Notes under the pieces: generated by a model
What the model was told of the DNA's origin: nothing
Databases searched by the model: none
What the model saw: the letters and a program-made list of their open reading frames with translations, nothing else
DNA from: Pseudoxanthomonas sp. CF385
Lineage (GTDB): Bacteria; Pseudomonadota; Gammaproteobacteria; Xanthomonadales; Xanthomonadaceae
NCBI RefSeq assembly: GCF_900104255.1
Contig: NZ_FNKZ01000002.1
Location: 744,001 to 808,000 of the forward strand
Length of the DNA stretch: 64,000 nucleotides
Direction: 5' to 3'
Translations under genes and position numbers: made by a program
Shown here: one piece after another, positions 17,496-27,350 of the stretch
Layout: each line of letters starts with the position of its first letter
How positions within the stretch are numbered: the stretch's first letter is position 1

Positions 17496-18590
17496 TCAGG
17501 GCTGCACGTACTCGACCACGTCGAGGCCGAAGCCGGCCAGACCGACCTGTCGGCGCGGCGTGCCCAGCACGCGCAGCCGGCCCAGGCCGAGGTCGGCCAG
17601 GATCTGCGCACCGGCGCCGTTGCGCCGCCACTGGCCGACGTCCTTGGCGTTGGCGCGCACCTCGGGTTGCTTGCGCAGCCGGGCCAGCAGGGCCTCGGCG
17701 TTACGAGGCTCGGACAGCACCACGATCACGCCCTGCCCTTCGGCCGCGATCGCGCGCAGCGCATCGGTAGCGTGGACGCCGAAATCGTCGCGCCGCCAGT
17801 GCAACAGGTCGCTCAGCGGGTTCTCCACCTGCACGCGCACCAGCGTGGGCGTGGCCTTGTCCGGCGTGCCGCGCACGAGGGCGAAGTGCAGATCGTGGGC
17901 GATGCGGTCGCGATAGGTCACCAACCGGAACGGTCCGAACTCGGTCTCGATGTCGCGCTCGTCGATGCGCTCGACGGTGTGCTCGGTGGCCAGGCGATAG
18001 GCGATCAGGTCGGCGATCGAGCCCATCTTCAGCCCGTGCTCGCGCGCGAACACTTCCAACTGCGGGCGGCGCGCCATGGTGCCGTCGGGGTTCAGCACCT
18101 CGACCAGCACGCCGGCCGGCTCCAGGCCGGCGAGCAGCGGCAGGTCGCTGGCCGCTTCGGTATGGCCGGCGCGGGTGAGCACGCCGCCGGGCTGGGCGAT
18201 CAGCGGAAAGATGTGGCCGGGCTGGCTGAGGTCGCTCGGCTTCGCATCCGGCCGCACCGCAGTGCGCACCGTGTGCGCACGGTCGTAGGCGGAAATGCCG
18301 GTGGTGACGCCCTCGGCCGCCTCGATGCTGACGGTGAAGTTGGTGTGGAACTGCGCCGTGTTCGTCTGCACCATCGGCGCCAGGCCGAGCTGCGCGCAGC
18401 GCTCGCGCGTCAGCGACAGGCAGACCAGGCCGCGCGCATGGGTGACCATGAAGTTGATGTCCGACGGCTTGACCAGCTCGGCGGCCATGATGAGGTCGCC
18501 TTCGTTCTCGCGGTCCTCGTCGTCGACGATGACGACCATGCGGCCGTTGCGGATCTCTTCCAGCAGTTCGGGAACGGGGGTGAAATTCAT
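17496..18590 (-). CDS. ribB: DHBP synthase with degenerate GTP cyclohydrolase II domain (RibBA/RibBX type)
   Basis: 364 residues in two halves. The N-terminal 3,4-dihydroxy-2-butanone 4-phosphate synthase is intact: [40 protein letters not shown] and [11 protein letters not shown]. The C-terminal half follows the GTP cyclohydrolase II fold but lacks its zinc site. Where active enzymes have SECLTGD and RCDCG, this one has [16 protein letters not shown], with no cysteines, and the RQEGRNIGL loop reads [10 protein letters not shown]. It should therefore make the four-carbon precursor only. Architectures of this kind have been called RibBX. The start at 18590 overlaps the ribE stop by four bases (ATGA), so the two are translationally coupled. 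Confidence 0.93.
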   Translation of the reverse strand: MNFTPVPELLEEIRNGRMVVIVDDEDRENEGDLIMAAELVKPSDINFMVTHARGLVCLSLTRERCAQLGLAPMVQTNTAQFHTNFTVSIEAAEGVTTGISAYDRAHTVRTAVRPDAKPSDLSQPGHIFPLIAQPGGVLTRAGHTEAASDLPLLAGLEPAGVLVEVLNPDGTMARRPQLEVFAREHGLKMGSIADLIAYRLATEHTVERIDERDIETEFGPFRLVTYRDRIAHDLHFALVRGTPDKATPTLVRVQVENPLSDLLHWRRDDFGVHATDALRAIAAEGQGVIVVLSEPRNAEALLARLRKQPEVRANAKDVGQWRRNGAGAQILADLGLGRLRVLGTPRRQVGLAGFGLDVVEYVQP

Positions 18591-19189
18591 GCGCCGCTCC
18601 TTTCGCCCAGCAGGCGCTCGACATAGCGCGCGACCAGGTCGATCTCCAGGTTCACGGCATCGCCCACCACGTTCTGTGAGAAGGCGGTGTGCGAGACGGT
18701 GTGCGGAATCAGCGCGACTTCGAAGCCTTCGCCATCCACCTCGTTCACCGTCAGGCTGACGCCGTCCACGCAGATCGAGCCCTTCTTCGCGATGTACTTC
18801 AGCAGCGGCGCCGGCGCGGCGAAACGCCAGCGCTGTGCGCGCGCATCCTCGTGGACCGACAGCACGCGGCCGACGCCGTCGACATGACCGCTGACCAGAT
18901 GGCCGCCGAGGCGATCGGTCGGGCGCATCGCCCGCTCCAGGTTCACCAGCGCGCCCGCGGCCAGGCCACCGAGCGTCGTCAACGCGAGGGTTTCGGTGGA
19001 CGCATCGGCCTGGAAGCTCGACCCGTCGAACGCGATCACGGTCAGGCACACGCCGTTCACCGCGATGCTCTCGCCGAGCTGGACGGCCTCGAACGGCAGC
19101 GTGCCGACGGCGACAGTCAGGCGGACGTCGCCGCCCGCGGGTTCCAGCGCGGCGATGCGGCCGACGCCCTCGATGATGCCGGTGAACAT
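18587..19189 (-). CDS. ribE: Riboflavin synthase, alpha subunit
   Basis: 200 residues in two tandem lumazine-binding repeats. It dismutates two 6,7-dimethyl-8-ribityllumazine molecules into riboflavin. Repeat 1 has MFTGIIEGVGRI and GESIAVNGVCLTV; repeat 2 starts GGHLVSGHVDGVGRV and has KGSICVDGVSLTVNEV and HTVSHTAF. The start at 19189 is fixed by the universally conserved MFTGI and a GGAGG 7 bases before it; an in-frame ATG at 19264 would add 25 residues inside the riboswitch leader. It is the first gene of the FMN-controlled transcript. Confidence 0.96.
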   Translation of the reverse strand: MFTGIIEGVGRIAALEPAGGDVRLTVAVGTLPFEAVQLGESIAVNGVCLTVIAFDGSSFQADASTETLALTTLGGLAAGALVNLERAMRPTDRLGGHLVSGHVDGVGRVLSVHEDARAQRWRFAAPAPLLKYIAKKGSICVDGVSLTVNEVDGEGFEVALIPHTVSHTAFSQNVVGDAVNLEIDLVARYVERLLGERSGA

Positions 19190-19329
19190 CAGCAGGCCTC
19201 CTGGCGGAGGACGGGGAAAGCACGGGGAGTCATGGAAGGCATGGAACGTCTCTCGCGAAAGCAAAGCGGAGACGCCTCCGGGCGCGAAGGCAGCCGCACG
19301 ACGCCGCGCTTCCGCGCGGTTCGGCGATG
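19190..19329 (-). promoter_or_regulatory. Expression platform between FMN aptamer and ribE
   Basis: About 140 bases. The ribE Shine-Dalgarno GGAGG (19201-19197, minus) forms a local hairpin with CCTCC (19210-19206) across the loop GCCA. An identical GGAGG occurs earlier in the leader (19279-19275) and could compete for the same CCTCC. A further strong hairpin is CCGCGC/GCGCGG at 19304-19319. There is no U-run, so control is likely at translation initiation. The pairing is seen; the switching mechanism is inferred. Confidence 0.55.
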
Positions 19330-19495
19330 CCGTCTTCTTTCATCCGGACTATGACCGTCGGCTCCGGCATCTGACCGGATCTGCTGACCCTTCGGCGACA
19401 CGTGCGAGGGACGCGCATGCTGCCCAAGGCGCTCGCGGGCTCGTCGCTGGGCGACCTACCGCCGGTGGGGAATCGCACCCCGCCCTGAAGACGTC
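19330..19495 (-). ncRNA. FMN riboswitch (RFN element)
   Basis: The conserved RFN core is present on the minus strand in order. First comes the outer stem ending GACGTCTTC, then AGGGCGGGGTGCGATTCCCC, ACCGGCGGTAG, GAGCCCGCGAGCG, GTCAGCAGATCCGGT, then ATGCCGGAGCCGACGGT, CATAGTCCGGATGAAAGAAG and the closing ACGGC arm. It binds flavin mononucleotide and represses downstream rib genes. It lies between the methyltransferase gene and ribE, so it controls ribE-ribBA-ribH-nusB-thiL but not ribD. Confidence 0.96.
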
Positions 19496-19524
19496 GTTGG
19501 TGGTGCCGGCGAACCGGCCCGCGC

Positions 19525-19530
19525 ATTCTA
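19525..19530 (-). promoter_or_regulatory. -10 element upstream of the FMN riboswitch
   Basis: Minus-strand GTAGAATGCGCG places TAGAAT about 30 bases before the aptamer. The same 12-base string precedes rnpB. No clear -35. Confidence 0.45.
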
Positions 19531-19578
19531 CACCGCGCCCCTTCCGCCGGCCGGCGAACGGAGTGTTCCGCCCGGACT

Positions 19579-20343
19579 TCAGCCCGCCGGTTTGCGGCGC
19601 AGGTGCAGGATCAGCGGCCAGCGCATCGTGCGCAGCCGTTGCGGATCGCCCCAGGCCTCGGCCAGCGCCGGGGTGTGGGCGTAGACCGGGTCTTCGCCGG
19701 TGGCCGCCCGGTAACTGCCAGTAGCGGACAGGCTGCCGAAGTAGCCCAGCAGCGTGGGCAGGTTCCATTCGGCGGTGAGCCACAGGCGCGGCGTCGGCAG
19801 GGCCTCGAAGGGCCAGACGTAGTCGCCGTAGCCCATGTCCACGTCGGCGCGCTCCGGCGGCCAGTACGGGTCGATGTCGTCGCGGACCTTCTCGGCCACC
19901 TCGGCCAGGTCGTCCTCGAAGATGATGTCCTGGTAGGTCCAGGCCGCCAGTACGCCACCGGGCCGCAGGACGCGTTCGCAGGTGGCGAAGAAGCGATAGC
20001 GGTCGAACCAGTGCAGCGCCTGCGCCACCGCGACCAGATCCACGCTGGCGTCCGGCAGCGCGGTCGATTCCGCCGGCTCGACGGCCAGGCTGACGTTGCC
20101 GCCGGTCTGGCCTTGAGCCCAGTGGCGCTCGATCTGCGCCGCACTGGGATCGGTGGCGTGCACATGGGCGAAGCGCGCGGCCAGACCTCGCGTGGCCTGT
20201 CCGCTGCCGGCGCCCGGTTCCCACACGTTCGCACTGGCGCGCACCGCGTCGGCGATCACGTCGTACAACGCATCGGGATACGTGGGGCGGGAGGCGACGT
20301 AGACGTCGGCGACCCCGGAAAAATGGTCCTTGAAGGCCACCAT
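19579..20343 (-). CDS. Class I SAM-dependent methyltransferase
   Basis: 254 residues. The start MVAFKDHFSGVADVYVASRP is typical of the Methyltransf_11 proteins that begin FKDHFS. SAM-binding motif I is VWEPGAGSGQATRGLA; later ESTALPDASVDLVAVAQALH and HWFDRYRF follow the family pattern. The substrate is unknown. It starts 8 bases after ribD, so it is cotranscribed with ribD, but it lies upstream of the FMN riboswitch. Nothing indicates a role in flavin synthesis. Confidence 0.85.
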   Translation of the reverse strand: MVAFKDHFSGVADVYVASRPTYPDALYDVIADAVRASANVWEPGAGSGQATRGLAARFAHVHATDPSAAQIERHWAQGQTGGNVSLAVEPAESTALPDASVDLVAVAQALHWFDRYRFFATCERVLRPGGVLAAWTYQDIIFEDDLAEVAEKVRDDIDPYWPPERADVDMGYGDYVWPFEALPTPRLWLTAEWNLPTLLGYFGSLSATGSYRAATGEDPVYAHTPALAEAWGDPQRLRTMRWPLILHLRRKPAG

Positions 20344-20351
20344 GGCGAGCG

Positions 20352-21449
20352 TCAGCGGGCAGGTTGCAGCAGGAGGCGGTGATCTTCGCCAATCGTGCGG
20401 CTGTCCACAATCTCCAGTTTCAGCCGCTCGGCCATGGCCTGGATGCCCAGGCCGCCGAACAGCGGTCGCGCCTGGTCGCCCAGCAGCACCGGCGCGACAT
20501 ACAGCAGCACCTCGTCGGCCAAGCCGGCCGCGAGGAATGCGCCGGCCAGCGTGGCGCCGGCCTCCACGTGGAGCTCGTTCACCCCGCGCTGCGCCAGCAA
20601 TTCGAGCACGGCTTTCAGGTCGAAATTGCTGCCCGTCGCCGGCGCCACCACGCGCTGCACGTCGGTTTCGCGCGGTGGCTTGGCATCGGCGGTATGCACG
20701 TAAAGGGTCGGCGCATCGCCCTGGCGGACATTGCCGCGGGCCACGGTCGCCAGCCCGGGATCCAGGACCACGCGCAACGGCGGCTCGAAGGCGGTGTCAT
20801 CGCCGAAGCGCACCGTCAACGACGGATCGTCCGCCAGCACGGTGCCGGCCCCGGTCAGGATCGCCCCGGCGCGCGCGCGCCAGCGCATCACGTCGCGGCG
20901 CGAGGCCTCGCCGCTGATCCACTTGGAATCGCCATTGGCCATCGCGGTGCGACCGTCCAGGCTGGTGGCCAGCTTGATCCGCACCCACGGGCGCGCGCGC
21001 TCGATGCGGGACAGGAATCCACGGTTGAGGCGACGCGCCTGGGCTTCCATCAGCCCCGACTGCACGGCGATGCCCGCCGCACGCAGCCGGTCGAAACCGG
21101 CGCCGTCGACCTGCGGGAACGGGTCGCGCATCGCGGCCACGACGCGGCCGACGCCGGCGGCGATGAGCGCATCGGCGCACGGCCCGGTCCGCCCGGTGTG
21201 CGCGCAGGGTTCCAGCGTGACATAGGCGATCGCGCCCCGCGCCCGTTCGCCGGCCGCCTGCAGCGCGAAGACTTCCGCATGCGCTTCGCCCGCCTTGCGA
21301 TGCCACCCCTCGCCGACGATCTCCGTGCCCTGCGCGATCACGCAGCCCACCATCGGGTTCGGACGCGTCGTGTAGGCGCCGCGCTCGGCCAGGCGCAGCG
21401 CGCGCGCCATGCACTGGTGGTCGAAGGCGGTGAAGGTCGTCTCGGTCAT
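20352..21449 (-). CDS. ribD: Bifunctional riboflavin biosynthesis deaminase/reductase RibD
   Basis: 365 residues. The N-terminal deaminase has the zinc motif GEAHAEVFAL and LEPCAHTGRTGPCADALI (His, Glu, two Cys). The C-terminal reductase has KLATSLDGRTAMANGDSKWI and VEAGATLAGAFLAAGL. It converts the GTP cyclohydrolase product to the ribityl pyrimidine phosphate. It overlaps the GNAT gene by four bases and is followed closely by the methyltransferase gene. Confidence 0.97.
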   Translation of the reverse strand: MTETTFTAFDHQCMARALRLAERGAYTTRPNPMVGCVIAQGTEIVGEGWHRKAGEAHAEVFALQAAGERARGAIAYVTLEPCAHTGRTGPCADALIAAGVGRVVAAMRDPFPQVDGAGFDRLRAAGIAVQSGLMEAQARRLNRGFLSRIERARPWVRIKLATSLDGRTAMANGDSKWISGEASRRDVMRWRARAGAILTGAGTVLADDPSLTVRFGDDTAFEPPLRVVLDPGLATVARGNVRQGDAPTLYVHTADAKPPRETDVQRVVAPATGSNFDLKAVLELLAQRGVNELHVEAGATLAGAFLAAGLADEVLLYVAPVLLGDQARPLFGGLGIQAMAERLKLEIVDSRTIGEDHRLLLQPAR

Positions 21450-21958
21450 GCGTCATCCACGCGGTGCGGCGGGGCGCCAGTATGCGCCACGCGCTCGGCG
21501 GGCACGATCGACATGATCACCACCGGCGTGCCGTGCAACGTCGTGCGCTCCTCGACGCGCCAGCCGAGCCCCGCGTAAAAGTCCTCGTGCCACAGCGTGA
21601 ACAACCGCAACACCGCAACGCCTTCGTCGGCCGCATGCGCGACGGCCGCATCGACCAGCACGCGTCCACCGCCGCGACCGCGCGCGTCGGGGCGCATGAA
21701 CAGACTGCCCAGCCACGGACTGCCGCGGTCCTGCAGCGCAGGCGCGTCCTCGATCAGCAGGCTGACCGATCCCAGCAGGTCCTCGCCGTCCATCAGCAGC
21801 AGCGTGGTGGGCAGCGACGTGCGCGTAGCGTGATCGGCCAGCTCGGCCGTCGCCGCTTCCAGCGTCCAGTCGTCGTAGAGCGGGCCCCACTCGGCGTGGT
21901 GCCAGGCGGCGAGGTCCGGAATGTACTGCGGGTGCCGGCCGATCGCGTCGATGCGCAC
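21446..21958 (-). CDS. GNAT family N-acetyltransferase
   Basis: 170 residues. The acetyl-CoA loop is WLGSLFMRPDARGRGGGRVL (R/Q-x-x-G-x-G/A) after the strand GSVSLLIEDAP. It begins MRIDAIGRHPQYIPDLAAWH, a form common in small GNAT proteins of unknown substrate. It is tightly packed: 3 bases after nrdR and a 4-base overlap with ribD, so the three are one transcript. Confidence 0.88.
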   Translation of the reverse strand: MRIDAIGRHPQYIPDLAAWHHAEWGPLYDDWTLEAATAELADHATRTSLPTTLLLMDGEDLLGSVSLLIEDAPALQDRGSPWLGSLFMRPDARGRGGGRVLVDAAVAHAADEGVAVLRLFTLWHEDFYAGLGWRVEERTTLHGTPVVIMSIVPAERVAHTGAPPHRVDDA

Positions 21959-21961
21959 GGC

Positions 21962-22498
21962 TCAGCGCTTCTTGTTCTTGTCCGCGTGCTTGTCGAACGG
22001 GACGACGTCACCACCCAGCAGCGACAGCTGCCCGGCGCCGGCAGGCAGGTCGCGCTCCAGCTTCTCGATTTCCTCGCGGAAATCGGCGACATCCTCGAAG
22101 CTGCGATAGACCGAGGCGAAGCGCACGTAGCCCACATGGTCAAGCTTGCGCAGCTCGTTCATCACGAACTCGCCGATCTTGCGCGAAGCGATTTCGCGCT
22201 CGCCGCTCATGCGGATGCTGTGCACCACGGCGCGCACGGCCGCTTCGATCTGCTCTTCCGATACCGGCCGCTTCTGCAGCGCACGATCGAAACCGGCGCG
22301 CAGCTTGCGCGCATCGAACGCGTCGCGACGGCCATCGCCCTTGATGACCGCCGGCAGCTTGATCTCGATGTTCTCCAGCGTCGAGAACCGCTCCCCGCAC
22401 GCCTCGCATTCGCGACGGCGCCGGATCGTGGCGCCGTCCTCGGACACGCGCGAATCGATCACGCGGGTGTCGGTGTGCTGGCAGAAGGGGCAGTGCAT
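21962..22498 (-). CDS. nrdR: Transcriptional repressor NrdR
   Basis: 178 residues. It represses ribonucleotide reductase genes according to ATP/dATP state. The N-terminal zinc ribbon has CPFCQ and CEACGERF pairs around [14 protein letters not shown]. The central ATP-cone has [20 protein letters not shown]. The C-terminal tail is charged and lysine-rich. It sits 9 bases after glyA, and the glyA-nrdR-ribD order is standard in proteobacteria. Confidence 0.97.
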   Translation of the reverse strand: MHCPFCQHTDTRVIDSRVSEDGATIRRRRECEACGERFSTLENIEIKLPAVIKGDGRRDAFDARKLRAGFDRALQKRPVSEEQIEAAVRAVVHSIRMSGEREIASRKIGEFVMNELRKLDHVGYVRFASVYRSFEDVADFREEIEKLERDLPAGAGQLSLLGGDVVPFDKHADKNKKR

Positions 22499-22507
22499 CG
22501 TCGTCGG

Positions 22508-23761
22508 TCAGCCGTAGACCGGGTACTTCCGGCACTGCGCGGTGACGTTGTCGCGCACCTTGGCCAGCACCGCTTCGTCGCCCGGGGCGTCGAGCACGTC
22601 GCAGATCCAGTTGGCCAGGTCGATGCAGTCCTGCTCGCCATAGCCGCGCGTGGTCACCGCCGGCGTGCCGATGCGCAGGCCCGAGGTCACGAAGGGCTTG
22701 CGCGGGTCGTTCGGCACCGAGTTCTTGTTGACGGTGATGTGCGCCTTGCCCAGCGCTTCTTCCGCGTCCTTGCCGCTGACGTCCTTGCCGATCATGTCGA
22801 CCAGCATCAGGTGGTTCTCGGTGCCGCCGGAAACGATCTTGTAGCCGCGCGCGATGATCGTCTTCGCCATCGCCTGCGCGTTCTTCACCACCTGCGCCTG
22901 GTAGGCCTTGAATTCCGGCTCCAGCGCTTCCTTGAAGGCGACGGCCTTGGCCGCGATGACGTGCATCAGCGGGCCGCCCTGGATGCCCGGGAAGACGATG
23001 CTCTGCAGCTTCTTCTCGATCTCTTCGCCCGCGCCCTTGGCCACGATGATGCCGCCGCGCGGGCCGCGCAGCGTCTTGTGGGTGGTCGAGGTGACCACGT
23101 GGGCGTGCGGCAGCGGGTTCGGGTAGACGCCGGCGGCAACGAGGCCGGCCACGTGCGCCATGTCGACGAACAGGTAGGCACCGACCTTGTCGGCGATGGC
23201 GCGGAAGCGCGCCCAGTCCACCACCTGCGAGTAGGCGGAGAAGCCGGCCACGACCATCTTCGGCTTGTGCTCCAGCGCCAGCTTCTCGACTTCGTCGTAG
23301 TCGATGAGGCCCTTGTCGTTCACGCCGTACTGGACGGCGTTGAAGATCTTGCCGGACGCGTTGACCTTGGCGCCGTGGGTCAGGTGGCCGCCGTGGGCCA
23401 GGCTCATGCCCAGGATGGTGTCGCCGGGGTTCAGCAGGGCGAAGTAGACGGCCTGGTTGGCCTGCGAGCCGGAGTGCGGCTGCACGTTGGCGTAGTCGGC
23501 GCCGAACAGCTGCTTGACGCGGTCGATCGCCAGTTGCTCGGCGATGTCCACGTATTCGCAACCGCCGTAGTAGCGCTTGTGCGGATAACCCTCGGCGTAC
23601 TTGTTGGTCAGCACGCTGCCCTGGGCCTCCAGGACGCGGGGGCTGGCGTAGTTCTCGCTGGCGATCAGCTCGACGTGATCCTCCTGCCGGCGCGCCTCGT
23701 GGGCGATGGCCTGGGCCAGTTCGGGATCGTAGGTTTCGATGCGGGCGTCGCGCGGGAACAT
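22508..23761 (-). CDS. glyA: Serine hydroxymethyltransferase
   Basis: 417 residues. A PLP enzyme that converts serine and tetrahydrofolate to glycine and 5,10-methylene-THF. Seen motifs are [58 protein letters not shown] and the PLP-lysine segment [16 protein letters not shown]. The start at 23761 gives [18 protein letters not shown], with GGAGA just upstream. It is the first gene of the glyA-nrdR-GNAT-ribD-methyltransferase run. Confidence 0.97.
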   Translation of the reverse strand: MFPRDARIETYDPELAQAIAHEARRQEDHVELIASENYASPRVLEAQGSVLTNKYAEGYPHKRYYGGCEYVDIAEQLAIDRVKQLFGADYANVQPHSGSQANQAVYFALLNPGDTILGMSLAHGGHLTHGAKVNASGKIFNAVQYGVNDKGLIDYDEVEKLALEHKPKMVVAGFSAYSQVVDWARFRAIADKVGAYLFVDMAHVAGLVAAGVYPNPLPHAHVVTSTTHKTLRGPRGGIIVAKGAGEEIEKKLQSIVFPGIQGGPLMHVIAAKAVAFKEALEPEFKAYQAQVVKNAQAMAKTIIARGYKIVSGGTENHLMLVDMIGKDVSGKDAEEALGKAHITVNKNSVPNDPRKPFVTSGLRIGTPAVTTRGYGEQDCIDLANWICDVLDAPGDEAVLAKVRDNVTAQCRKYPVYG

Positions 23762-23795
23762 CGGGTCTCCGGGGCAAGGGCGGGCGGGGTTTCCG

Positions 23796-23801
23796 ATTGT
23801 A
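23796..23801 (-). promoter_or_regulatory. -10 element of the glyA transcript
   Basis: Minus-strand GGCTACAATCGG, a near-consensus TACAAT, 35 bases before the glyA start. The same GGCTACAAT string precedes fda. Confidence 0.45.
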
Positions 23802-23840
23802 GCCCGCCAGGGGGCCAGCCACGACCCGCCCCCCGGAAAA

Positions 23841-23868
23841 GGAAAAGCGCGCCGGAGCGCGCTTTTCC
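23841..23868 (-). terminator. Intrinsic terminator of the RcnB-like gene
   Basis: GGAAAAGCGCGC, loop CGGA, GCGCGCTTTTCC: a perfect 12-bp arm pair with A-rich and T-rich outer ends, 22 bases past the stop. Works in either direction by sequence. Confidence 0.75.
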
Positions 23869-23889
23869 CGTGTCCCGAGGGGGTCCGGA

Positions 23890-24399
23890 TCAATGGTGCA
23901 GCAGCAGGTCCGCGATGATGCCGGTGGCGATGGCCACCATCAGCATGTTGCCGCGGTCGTCCCGCACCCAGTGGTAGCCGCGGGGCGGACGGCGCAGATC
24001 GTAGTAATCGTAGTCGTTCACCACGTAGACCGGGCCGCGGTAGTAGTCGCGGTAGCGCTGGCCCTTGGCCCAACGGTGCGGCGGAGGGGCCGGACGGTAG
24101 ACCACGCGCGGCGGCGCGTAGTAGCGGCGGTCGTCGTAGCGACGGTCGTCGTAGCGACGGTCGTAGCGGTCGTCGTAACGGCGGCCCTCGCGATAACCGG
24201 CGCGGTAGGCATGGCGCTGGTCGCGGCGGTCGTCGCGGCGATCATGGCGATCGTCCCGGCGGTCATCGCGCCAGTCGCGGTCGTAGTGCTGGCGGCCACG
24301 GTCACGGCCGCGGTCGTCATCGCGCGCCAGCGCCGGGGCGGTGGTGGCGATCGCCAGCACGGCGATGGCCAGGCCCTGGAAGAATCGACGGCTGTTCAT
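23890..24399 (-). CDS. RcnB-family periplasmic protein with Asp/Arg/Tyr repeats
   Basis: 169 residues. [20 protein letters not shown] then APALA is a signal peptide. The mature middle part is an unusual string of DDRR, YDDR and RYDD units (residues about 25-95), caused by tandem gtcgtcgtagcgacg repeats in the DNA. The C-terminal part ([28 protein letters not shown]) matches the RcnB/YpeB-like domain, some members of which help keep nickel and cobalt in balance. Metal binding here is inferred. ATG 24399 has GGAG 6 bases upstream. It is divergent from ettA. Confidence 0.75.
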   Translation of the reverse strand: MNSRRFFQGLAIAVLAIATTAPALARDDDRGRDRGRQHYDRDWRDDRRDDRHDRRDDRRDQRHAYRAGYREGRRYDDRYDRRYDDRRYDDRRYYAPPRVVYRPAPPPHRWAKGQRYRDYYRGPVYVVNDYDYYDLRRPPRGYHWVRDDRGNMLMVAIATGIIADLLLHH

Positions 24400-24619
24400 G
24401 GCAACTCCGTTGTTAGGGGTACGTGAGGCCATCATGCGCATTTCGTCTGAACCGCTTCCCGCTGGAAAGCGGTTACGGGACAACAGTCCCAAAACGCTGG
24501 GAAGCCGTTCAGCCAGCGGCTCCGACGGCCTGAACGGCTATACTGGGCACCTTCCCCATGTTCACCTGTTCGCCTGCCGGTCTCCGGTCGGGTGACGGGC
24601 CCTGCGTACCGGAGCCTGC
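24400..24619. promoter_or_regulatory. Divergent spacer of rcnB-like gene and ettA
   Basis: 220 bases. TATACT at 24539-24544 is a good -10 for ettA, whose RBS is GGAG shortly before ATG 24620. The rest holds no gene. Confidence 0.4.
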
Positions 24620-26287
<1,668 letters not shown>

Positions 26288-26313
26288 GCCACCCGAGGCT
26301 TGCTGGGCATCCC

Positions 26314-26349
26314 AACAATAAAAGCCGGCGAAAGCCGGCTTTTATTGTT
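26314..26349. terminator. Bidirectional intrinsic terminator
   Basis: A perfect 16-bp inverted repeat, AACAATAAAAGCCGGC with its complement around a GAAA loop, lies between the convergent ettA and DUF3667 genes. The A/T tracts at its outer part supply a U-run in both directions. Confidence 0.9.
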
Positions 26350-26363
26350 CGCGCGCAGATGGA

Positions 26364-27155
26364 TCAATGGGTCATCGCGACGAATACGTAAGCAGCGGCC
26401 AGGGTGATCAGGCCCTGCACCAGCATGAAGCCCCCCAAGCCCACCAACGTACGCAACGCGGTGGTCCAGACCGAGTGGTTGCGGAACAACTGGACGAGCG
26501 AGAACACGGCGTAGAGGGACGCCACCGCGACGGACCATTCCTGGGCATGCGGCACCCACTTCCGCACGAGGATGGCCAGCGCCATGAAGACGAATGTCTG
26601 TACCGTCAGGAAGGCGGTCACCACGAGCCATTCAGGGTAGTTGAGGCCCCTGCCGCGGAACGCGAGCCAGAACGCAGCGGCCTCGAATGGCAGGAGGAAG
26701 AGGGTGACGGCGGTGAGGTGGACGTTGATCCAATCCTTCACCATGTTGAAGGTGCCCATCGCGACAGCGGGATCGACGCCCGAGCCCGGCTGCGTGGCGC
26801 CCGATTCCGAAAAACCTGCCTGCATCGCGGAGCCCAGCAGGTCGCCACCCAGCAGATACTTGCCGAGCAGCACGACAGCGGCGGCCGAGATCATCAGCAG
26901 CAGCAAGGGCTTCACCTGGTTCGCACGCCGCCCTTCCAGGTAGCTGCGGATCAGATGCCCGGGCCGCAGCATCAGCTCCTTGAGCGAGTACAGGATCCCT
27001 CGATCCATGTGGAGCACGCTGTGCTCCAGCTCATGGCCGAGGAAATGCCAGTCGATGCGGTGCACCGGCGTGGGCTGGCCGCAGGCGGGACAGAATTTCT
27101 GGTCGGAACCGGCGACCGCTCGGCCGCAGTTGATGCAGGTACTCGCGTCGCCCAT
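26364..27155 (-). CDS. DUF3667 integral membrane protein with N-terminal zinc ribbon
   Basis: 263 residues. The start at 27155 gives MGDASTCINCGRAVAGSDQK then FCPACGQ, a four-cysteine zinc ribbon. Next come HFLGHELEHSVLHMDRGILY and RPGHLIRSYLEGRR, the DUF3667 signature, followed by about five transmembrane helices. Function is unknown. A longer in-frame reading to 27248 has no better start; ATG 27155 is preceded by AGGGGA. It is an isolated gene between two terminator/promoter regions. Confidence 0.8.
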   Translation of the reverse strand: MGDASTCINCGRAVAGSDQKFCPACGQPTPVHRIDWHFLGHELEHSVLHMDRGILYSLKELMLRPGHLIRSYLEGRRANQVKPLLLLMISAAAVVLLGKYLLGGDLLGSAMQAGFSESGATQPGSGVDPAVAMGTFNMVKDWINVHLTAVTLFLLPFEAAAFWLAFRGRGLNYPEWLVVTAFLTVQTFVFMALAILVRKWVPHAQEWSVAVASLYAVFSLVQLFRNHSVWTTALRTLVGLGGFMLVQGLITLAAAYVFVAMTH

Positions 27156-27350
27156 CTCGGTCCCCTGTCCGTGGTCGGCGGATTCTAGGGAAGCGCCGAA
27201 CGAACGTCCAACCCGCGAGTCCATCTCGCCCCATCGAGGGGAAAACATGCACCGTCGCGGTGCCGGTTAAAGCGCTGGACGGACCCGCCGATAGCGCTCC
27301 AATGACGGCCATGCGCACGCGCATGGACACCCCTCTACGCAAGGAGCCCC

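Noticed and set aside
18591..19223. N-terminal extension of RibBA to 19223
   Set aside because: The extra residues are an out-of-frame reading of ribE; conserved homology begins at MNFTPVPEL, and ATG 18590 overlaps the ribE stop normally.
21464..23977. An 837-codon open frame opposite ribD, nrdR and glyA
   Set aside because: It crosses the full length of strongly conserved genes on the other strand, and its composition (Arg, His, Val, Gln) is typical of shadow frames.
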